The notes beneath the pieces were generated by a model, which saw only the letters and a list, made by a program, of their open reading frames with translations, had not been told where the DNA came from and did not search any database. A DNA stretch of 64,000 bases, taken from NCBI RefSeq assembly GCF_001548235.1, contig NZ_AP014938.1:806001-870000 (forward strand). The letters are read 5' to 3'. Positions within the stretch are counted from its first letter, which is position 1. Each line of letters opens with the position of its first letter. This stretch comes from Rothia mucilaginosa (GTDB taxonomy: Bacteria; Actinomycetota; Actinomycetes; Actinomycetales; Micrococcaceae). Positions 59,365 through 64,000 of the stretch are shown piece by piece. The position numbers and the translations under genes were made by a program.

Positions 59365-59799
59365 TTTGGTGTGTTCCTTTTGGATGTGGCGGCTGGTTCA
59401 TGGTGTGCGTCTGATAGACGGCTGATGTCCGCGAGTGTGCGGGTGCCAGGGTGCCCAAAATGTTTTGCTCGTTCCCTGGGCCGTGAGGCTTCCGCATGAG
59501 GACGAGTGCGGGCGTAGCTTCTGTATTTTACCGATGTTCTGTGCGGGTGAGTAGATGCTCACCGTGAGCAAAATCTTGCCTTATGGCCGCTCGGGGTGTG
59601 AGTTTATGGGAGGCGACCTGCGTGCATCCGGCGGGTCTGCTCAGCCGGGCCTGCTCAGCCCATGAACCGCCCTACCCTGACCGCTTTTCATGACGTTTTG
59701 TGTCATTCTGACGTGAACTTGGGGTCGTACTGTGTCAGAGAACAGAAAATCCGACCCCGTGAGTGCGCGCGAACACTCAGAACGTGAGAAGATAAGGTC
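59365..59799. other. 435-bp divergent intergenic region
   Basis: No gene seen. It holds a perfect 15-bp palindrome TGCTCAC-C-GTGAGCA (59556-59570), a TGCTCAGCC repeated twice near 59638-59660, and TGACGTTTTGTGTCA-like sequence near 59692. Promoters of the antiporter and of pdxS must lie here. Confidence 0.5.
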
Positions 59800-60705
59800 A
59801 TGACTGATAACAACACCGTAACCGGCAGCCCGCTTGTTAAGCGCGGCCTGGCCGACATGCTCAAGGGCGGCGTCATCATGGACGTCGTCACCCCCGAACA
59901 GGCTAAGATCGCTGAAGATGCTGGCGCTGTTGCCGTCATGGCTCTCGAGCGCGTGCCCGCGGATATTCGTGCGCAGGGCGGCGTGGCTCGTATGTCTGAC
60001 CCGGACATGATTGAGGGCATCATTGATGCTGTTTCGATCCCGGTCATGGCGAAGGCACGCATCGGCCACTTCGTTGAAGCTCAGATCCTGGAGACCCTGA
60101 AGGTCGACTACATTGACGAGTCCGAGGTTCTCTCCCCCGCTGACTACGTGAACCACATTGACAAGCACCAGTTCAAGGTGCCTTTCGTGTGTGGTGCTAC
60201 CAACCTGGGTGAGGCTCTGCGCCGCATCACCGAGGGTGCCGCTATGATCCGTTCTAAGGGCGAGGCTGGCACCGGTGACGTCTCTGAGGCGACCAAGCAC
60301 ATCCGCACCATTAAGCGTCAGATTGCTGAGCTGCAGGGCCTGTACAACACCATGCCCGACGAGCTGTACGTGAAGGCTAAGGAACTGGCTGCACCGTACG
60401 AGCTGGTTCGTGAGGTTGCTCAGACCGGTAAGCTGCCCGTGGTGATGTTCACCGCTGGTGGTGTGGCTACCCCCGCCGACGCTGCGATGATGATGCAGCT
60501 GGGTGCTGACGGCGTGTTCGTTGGTTCCGGTATCTTCAAGTCGGGCGACCCGGTTGCTCGTGCGAAGGCTATTGTGAAGGCTACCGCTTTCTACAATGAC
60601 CCGGAGAAGGTTGCTGAGGCTTCTCGCGGCCTGGGTGAGGCTATGGTCGGCATTAACGTTGCTGACATTCCGGCACCGCACCGCCTGGCGGAGCGCGGCT
60701 GGTAA
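59800..60705 (+). CDS. pdxS: Pyridoxal 5'-phosphate synthase subunit PdxS
   Basis: 301 aa; builds PLP from ribose 5-phosphate, glyceraldehyde 3-phosphate and ammonia delivered by PdxT. Typical sequence throughout: [100 protein letters not shown] and [21 protein letters not shown]. The lysines that form the sugar adducts are in the KARIGH and KGEAGT areas. First gene of pdxST. The local PLP enzymes would use its product. Confidence 0.98.
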   Translation: MTDNNTVTGSPLVKRGLADMLKGGVIMDVVTPEQAKIAEDAGAVAVMALERVPADIRAQGGVARMSDPDMIEGIIDAVSIPVMAKARIGHFVEAQILETLKVDYIDESEVLSPADYVNHIDKHQFKVPFVCGATNLGEALRRITEGAAMIRSKGEAGTGDVSEATKHIRTIKRQIAELQGLYNTMPDELYVKAKELAAPYELVREVAQTGKLPVVMFTAGGVATPADAAMMMQLGADGVFVGSGIFKSGDPVARAKAIVKATAFYNDPEKVAEASRGLGEAMVGINVADIPAPHRLAERGW

Positions 60706-60812
60706 TTCGTGCGCGCACCCCACGTTTGGGGTGAGTGTTTGATGAGGGGGTGGGGTTCGCTGAGGCGGGTCCCACCCTCCTTGTTTTTGTTGATTTTCTG
60801 AAGGGAGCGGTG

Positions 60813-61451
60813 ATGGTTGAGAAGGTTCAGCCTACCGGTGTTTTGCCGGGTGAGGGTTTGACGGTTGGTGTTTTGGCGCTGCAGGGCGGCGTGAGTGAGC
60901 ATGCGCTGATGCTGGAGTCCCTGGGTGCGCAGGTGCGCTGGGTGCGTACCGGTGAGCAGCTTGAGGGTCTGGATGCGCTGGTTCTGCCGGGTGGTGAGTC
61001 GTCAACGATTGACCGTCTGACCCGTATTTTTGGTGTGCGTGAACCGCTGATTGAGGCGATTTCTTCGGGCATGCCGACCCTGGGCACGTGCGCTGGCCTG
61101 ATTATGTTGTCGGAGCGTATTGATGATCCGGCACCGGGTCAGCAGTCGCTGGGTGTTTTGGATGTTTCGGTGGGTCGTAACGCTTTTGGTTCGCAGGTTG
61201 ATTCTGCGGAGGTGCGCCTGCCGTGGCTGACCCCTGCCGGTGATGAGGTGGTTATTGATACGGCGTTTATTCGTGCGCCGATTGTGACCGGCACTGGTGA
61301 GGGTGTGCAGGTGACAGCTCGTCATGAGGGGAAGATTGTGGGTGTGCGTTCGGGCAACCTGATCGGTATTTCTTTCCACCCGGAGGTTACGGGCGATACG
61401 ACCGTGCATGAGGAGCTGCTGGCTCTGGCACGCGAGGTGAAGGGCAAGTAG
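60813..61451 (+). CDS. pdxT: Pyridoxal 5'-phosphate synthase glutaminase subunit PdxT
   Basis: 212 aa from the ATG at 60813 (AAGGGAG upstream; the frame opens earlier at 60735). A class I glutamine amidotransferase that feeds ammonia to PdxS. Motifs are VGVLALQGGVSEHALMLESLGAQVR, LPGGESSTIDRL, the nucleophile Cys in TLGTCAGLIML, and the His/Glu pair in ISFHPEVTGD. About 107 nt separate it from pdxS; a GGGTGGGGTTC-rich stretch lies between. Confidence 0.97.
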   Translation: MVEKVQPTGVLPGEGLTVGVLALQGGVSEHALMLESLGAQVRWVRTGEQLEGLDALVLPGGESSTIDRLTRIFGVREPLIEAISSGMPTLGTCAGLIMLSERIDDPAPGQQSLGVLDVSVGRNAFGSQVDSAEVRLPWLTPAGDEVVIDTAFIRAPIVTGTGEGVQVTARHEGKIVGVRSGNLIGISFHPEVTGDTTVHEELLALAREVKGK

Positions 61452-61491
61452 CCCCTCCCCCAAAAAATAAGCCCGGTAATGACCGTTTAAA

Positions 61492-61538
61492 GAGTTGTGG
61501 CGGTGACCGTTGTTCGGTCACCGCCACAACTGTTTTTG
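61492..61538. terminator. Bidirectional terminator after pdxT
   Basis: AGTTGTGGCGGTGACCG pairs perfectly with CGGTCACCGCCACAACT around TTGTT, followed by GTTTTTG. It lies between pdxT and the convergent lipoprotein gene. Confidence 0.95.
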
Positions 61539-61561
61539 AGTGGGCTTATGCGTGAGTGGGT

Positions 61562-62227
61562 TTATGCGCGGGAGCTGCTGGGGGTTTGGGGCTGGGCCTT
61601 CCACTGCTGGTAGGCGCTCGTGGCGAGGAATCGTGCACGGTTCGCGTCGCTGAGCGTCTTGATGTCTGCGGGGGCTGCCTCGTACCACTTTTCGTAGAGA
61701 CGAATAATCATCTCGGGGTAGGCGGCTTCTTCCAGGTCTGCGCGGTGGGGGATGAATTCGTTGCGGTTCTTGATGTCTCGGTACTCGCTACCGGCGAAGG
61801 GGTCGGTGACTCCGACGCTGGGGCGGGCGTTGTAGGCATCAATGTTTTGAACGTATTCGGGGAGGGTGCTCCGCCCTGCTTTGAGTGCGGCGTGGCACTT
61901 GCTGTCGATTTCGCTGGGCTCAATGATGTGGCCGCCGTCTGCGAGAATGTGCCGGTACTGGATGTACGCGGGGTACTGTTCATCGGTGCGCGGGACGGGC
62001 TTGGCGGCTTCTGCTGAGGCGAGATCTTCGGCAGAGTATGAGGAGCAGCTGACGGGCGGCGTGGTGCTTGCCGTTGCTGAGGCGCTCGCCGTGGAGGGTG
62101 AGGAGGTGTTGCTTGCCGCGGTGTTTGCACCGCCGCAGGCGGCAAGGAACAGGGGCAGGGTTAAGAGAGCGGCGCCGTATCGCAGTGCGTTATAGCGGGG
62201 GTTGGGGGTCCTGGATTTCAGGGCCAT
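61562..62227 (-). CDS. Hypothetical lipoprotein 1
   Basis: 221 aa. A signal peptide with lipobox FLAAC (about residues 27-31), a Ser/Ala/Thr linker, then a compact domain with two Cys (VSCSSYSAEDL and DSKCHAAL) that could form a disulfide. Segments such as YPAYIQYRHILADGGHIIEPSE and PFAGSEYRDIKNRNEFIPHRADLEEAAYPEMIIRLYEKWYEAA show no known family. The ribosome site is AGGTGA. It shares its promoter and general layout with the lipoprotein at 63463. Confidence 0.75.
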   Translation of the reverse strand: MALKSRTPNPRYNALRYGAALLTLPLFLAACGGANTAASNTSSPSTASASATASTTPPVSCSSYSAEDLASAEAAKPVPRTDEQYPAYIQYRHILADGGHIIEPSEIDSKCHAALKAGRSTLPEYVQNIDAYNARPSVGVTDPFAGSEYRDIKNRNEFIPHRADLEEAAYPEMIIRLYEKWYEAAPADIKTLSDANRARFLATSAYQQWKAQPQTPSSSRA

Positions 62228-62270
62228 AATGTCACCTCATTGTGGGCTGGAGCATACTGAGTTGCCCCTC

Positions 62271-62300
62271 ACTATACGGGCGGTTTTGATACATGGTCAA
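62271..62300 (-). promoter_or_regulatory. Sigma-70-type promoter of lipoprotein 1
   Basis: On the minus strand, TTGACC (62300-62295), an 18-nt spacer and TATAGT (62276-62271). The stretch ATTTTC-NN-TTGACCATGTATCAAA is repeated in inverse orientation at 63384-63407. Confidence 0.7.
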
Positions 62301-62488
62301 GAGAAAATTATGTTTATTTTTTAAAATCCAACATCTCGGAAGAAAATCGATAAACAAGTTTTTTCAGCGCCTTGACTTGCACAAACATGCAAGCCACCGG
62401 GCTCTTGAGGCAAACATGTCACTAAAACACCAGCATCAGATACTGCTATTTGCCCGATAATCAGCGGAAGCCAACATGCCCTGAGGAG

Positions 62489-62530
62489 CACGGTCAGGGC
62501 GCCACGGTCAGGGTGCCACGGTCAGGGTGC
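62489..62530 (+). repeat. 14-bp tandem repeat, three units
   Basis: CACGGTCAGGGYGC occurs three times in a row (62489-62502, 62503-62516, 62517-62530; one base differs). It lies in the non-coding 62301-62581 stretch, which also holds CTTGCA/TGCAAG near 62365 and no gene. Confidence 0.85.
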
Positions 62531-62581
62531 CCATGACGCAACCTCCAGTTCCGTAAAAGCCTGCGCCTCAACAGCCCAACG

Positions 62582-63151
62582 CTACTGCAGGAGGAAATAG
62601 ATAAGTCCCCTAACGTATTCCCAGAGCAGTACCAAGATGACGCACTGCACAACAAATGCGGCTATAGCTGCGAGGGTTGGTATCCAGTAGCTACGCTTAG
62701 AACATGCAATAAAAACTGCTATAAAAATAACGCATGAGATAATATCGGGACCCCAGAGAATGAATGCCTGTAGATCATATGGCCACAATATTCCATGCAT
62801 ATATTCTGTAGGGACTTTACATGAACTTAAGATATTGCCTTTTAAAATTTCATAAGTCCCATACATTTTAAAAACTAAATATAGCGATGCGATCCAAAAA
62901 ATTCCTATACGAAGCTTTACACCCAGCCACATACTAAAAGTCTGCCATAAGCTAGCTGATACAACTCCCACCACAAAGAAGGGTATATAGTCGAAATATG
63001 CACTTTGCCACCTATCACATGGCGATACAAATCTATAGAAATCTGCATACAGGGCAGTTGGGAAAATATAGAAAAATTGCAATACAATGAGAAATAAGAT
63101 ATACAAAATTATTTTCTCATTTACGGCGAACATCTTATAAGTAGAATTCAT
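62582..63151 (-). CDS. AT-rich hypothetical membrane protein
   Basis: 189 aa from the ATG at 63151 (AAAGGAAATGG upstream; an ATG 24 nt earlier is less likely). About five membrane helices: IILYILFLIVLQFFYIFPTA, FDYIPFFVVGVVSASLW, IGIFWIASLYLVFKMYG, FILWGPDIISCVIFIAVFIAC and TLAAIAAFVVQCVILVLL. GC is far below the window average and Ile/Phe/Tyr are abundant, so it is probably acquired. No family recognised. It lies between the two related lipoproteins. Confidence 0.65.
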   Translation of the reverse strand: MNSTYKMFAVNEKIILYILFLIVLQFFYIFPTALYADFYRFVSPCDRWQSAYFDYIPFFVVGVVSASLWQTFSMWLGVKLRIGIFWIASLYLVFKMYGTYEILKGNILSSCKVPTEYMHGILWPYDLQAFILWGPDIISCVIFIAVFIACSKRSYWIPTLAAIAAFVVQCVILVLLWEYVRGLIYFLLQ

Positions 63152-63391
63152 GATGCCATTTCCTTTCAAGAGCATAAAAAGCTAGTAGCGGAACACCGAA
63201 CGCATAGCCTCAATGTTGTTTTTCGTATCCATTAAGCCTCAAAGCCAATACTGGGATAGGTAGGCGACCCGCAAAGCCTCCGCACTCTTACCCCATCTAC
63301 CACATATTTAAGCAGGTCAGAACTTTAAGACTACTGGGTTGCACATCTTGCGTCTAGAGTGTTGGTTTTAAAAATAAGGTGACATTTTCCA

Positions 63392-63420
63392 TTGACCATG
63401 TATCAAATATTCGGTATGTT
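63392..63420 (+). promoter_or_regulatory. Promoter of lipoprotein 2, repeat of the lipoprotein 1 promoter
   Basis: TTGACC (63392-63397), a 17-nt spacer and TATGTT (63415-63420). ATTTTCCA-TTGACCATGTATCAAA matches the upstream side of the lipoprotein 1 promoter over about 22 of 24 bases. The 63152-63391 stretch holds no gene. Confidence 0.65.
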
Positions 63421-63462
63421 TAGACGCAATATATCGTTCCATCCCTCTTGTGAGGTGGTCTC

Positions 63463-64000
63463 ATGACCCACACCCCTATTTTTCTTTCATTCCATTCCAG
63501 CGGTCTACGACGCAGTGCCGCACTGGCGATTCTCCCCCTGCTTCTTGCCTCCTGCGGTAGCTCCACCAGCACGGCATCAAACACTCCCGCACCCTCGAAC
63601 ACAACCGTGGCTTCATCCCCGTCAGCAACAAGTGCCACCGGGTCCGCTTCCTCTTCCGCGGCGAAGAAGAGCTCCACCCCCTGCCTTGAACCTGACGAAA
63701 CCGCGAAAGCTGAAACCCTCAAGCAGCAGGAAGCCATCAGCGCCGACCGCGGAACAGCACTGCCCTCCTACGTCTCCGCGCGGCATGTTGTGCGCAACCA
63801 GGCGAACTTCCCCACCCGCGCCGAAGCTGAATCAGCAGGAGCCGAGTGCCTGGCACTGTACGAGAAGAACAAGGCCGATCACGCCTACGCTGCGGCATGG
63901 GTACGCGCTATCGATGACAATAACGTGGCAAGCGGAAAGGTAGCCTCCGGCCCGCGCACTGACATCCAGAGCGCCGACCCCTACAAGGCAAGCAACTACG
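63463..64000 (+). CDS. Hypothetical lipoprotein 2 (partial, 3' end outside window)
   Basis: The ATG at 63463 follows TGAGGTGG. It opens a signal peptide with twin arginines (SGLRRSAALAILPLLL), lipobox LLASC, a long Ser/Thr/Ala linker and a domain with two Cys (STPCLEPDETAK and AGAECLALYE), running open to the window end (about 179 residues seen). The spacing SARHVVRNQANFPTRAEAES parallels YIQYRHILADGGHIIEPSEI of lipoprotein 1. Function unknown. Confidence 0.75.
   Translation, partial: MTHTPIFLSFHSSGLRRSAALAILPLLLASCGSSTSTASNTPAPSNTTVASSPSATSATGSASSSAAKKSSTPCLEPDETAKAETLKQQEAISADRGTALPSYVSARHVVRNQANFPTRAEAESAGAECLALYEKNKADHAYAAAWVRAIDDNNVASGKVASGPRTDIQSADPYKASNY

Overview
The window is high-GC DNA with actinobacterial features: GC-rich codon use, GTG and TTG starts with clear Shine-Dalgarno sites, leaderless promoters, SAM-I and SAM-IV riboswitches, an actinobacterial AhpC/AhpD pair and DtxR-type iron boxes. 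My best guess is a Micrococcaceae member, probably Rothia from the mouth. This is inferred from gene style and from an embedded piece of AT-rich, Streptococcus-like DNA; I ran no database search. No rRNA, tRNA, CRISPR array or intact transposase was found.

Layout. 1-6.7 kb: a sulfur-acquisition block. An FMN-dependent monooxygenase (cut by the window edge) reads leftward behind a SAM-IV-like riboswitch. An SsuBAC-type ABC transporter and an acetyl-CoA synthetase read rightward, each behind a SAM-I riboswitch. 6.8-10.4 kb: secreted proteins (a zinc metalloprotease and a Tat-exported protein), then about 0.87 kb of foreign AT-rich DNA that truncates a second metalloprotease gene. 10.6-17.6 kb: an MFS pump, acylphosphatase, ahpCD, two GNATs (one bracketed by 91-bp direct repeats of the ahpD 3' end and terminator) and a TRIC-like membrane protein. 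17.7-27.5 kb: a leftward sulfur amino acid block made of a polar amino acid ABC transporter with two paralogous binding proteins, two Cys/Met PLP enzymes, O-acetylhomoserine sulfhydrylase and a CoA-binding protein. An Abi_2-like HEPN gene sits inside it between two copies of one terminator. 27.5-41 kb: an AlbA_2/ATPase regulator with iterated palindromes, two DUF1963 proteins, an iron-siderophore transporter behind an iron box, CorA, PurA and small membrane proteins. 41.4-54.2 kb: three tandem giant subtilases (about 1330-1350 aa), each with a PA-like insert and three C-terminal SLH domains. 54.2-64 kb: a small ORF whose promoter and start copy those of nadE, then nadE, a MATE pump, a Na+/H+ antiporter, pdxST and two related lipoproteins sharing one promoter sequence.

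How it fits together. Much of the left half serves sulfur: scavenging of organosulfur compounds, import of sulfur amino acids, and homocysteine/cystathionine chemistry, with SAM riboswitches as sensors. PLP synthesis (pdxST) supplies the cofactor for the three transsulfuration-family enzymes. The subtilases and the metalloprotease suggest a proteolytic, host- or biofilm-associated life. The accessory genes (foreign insert, Abi-like gene, repeat-flanked GNAT) lie at terminators or between operons, and two of them are bracketed by duplicated terminators.
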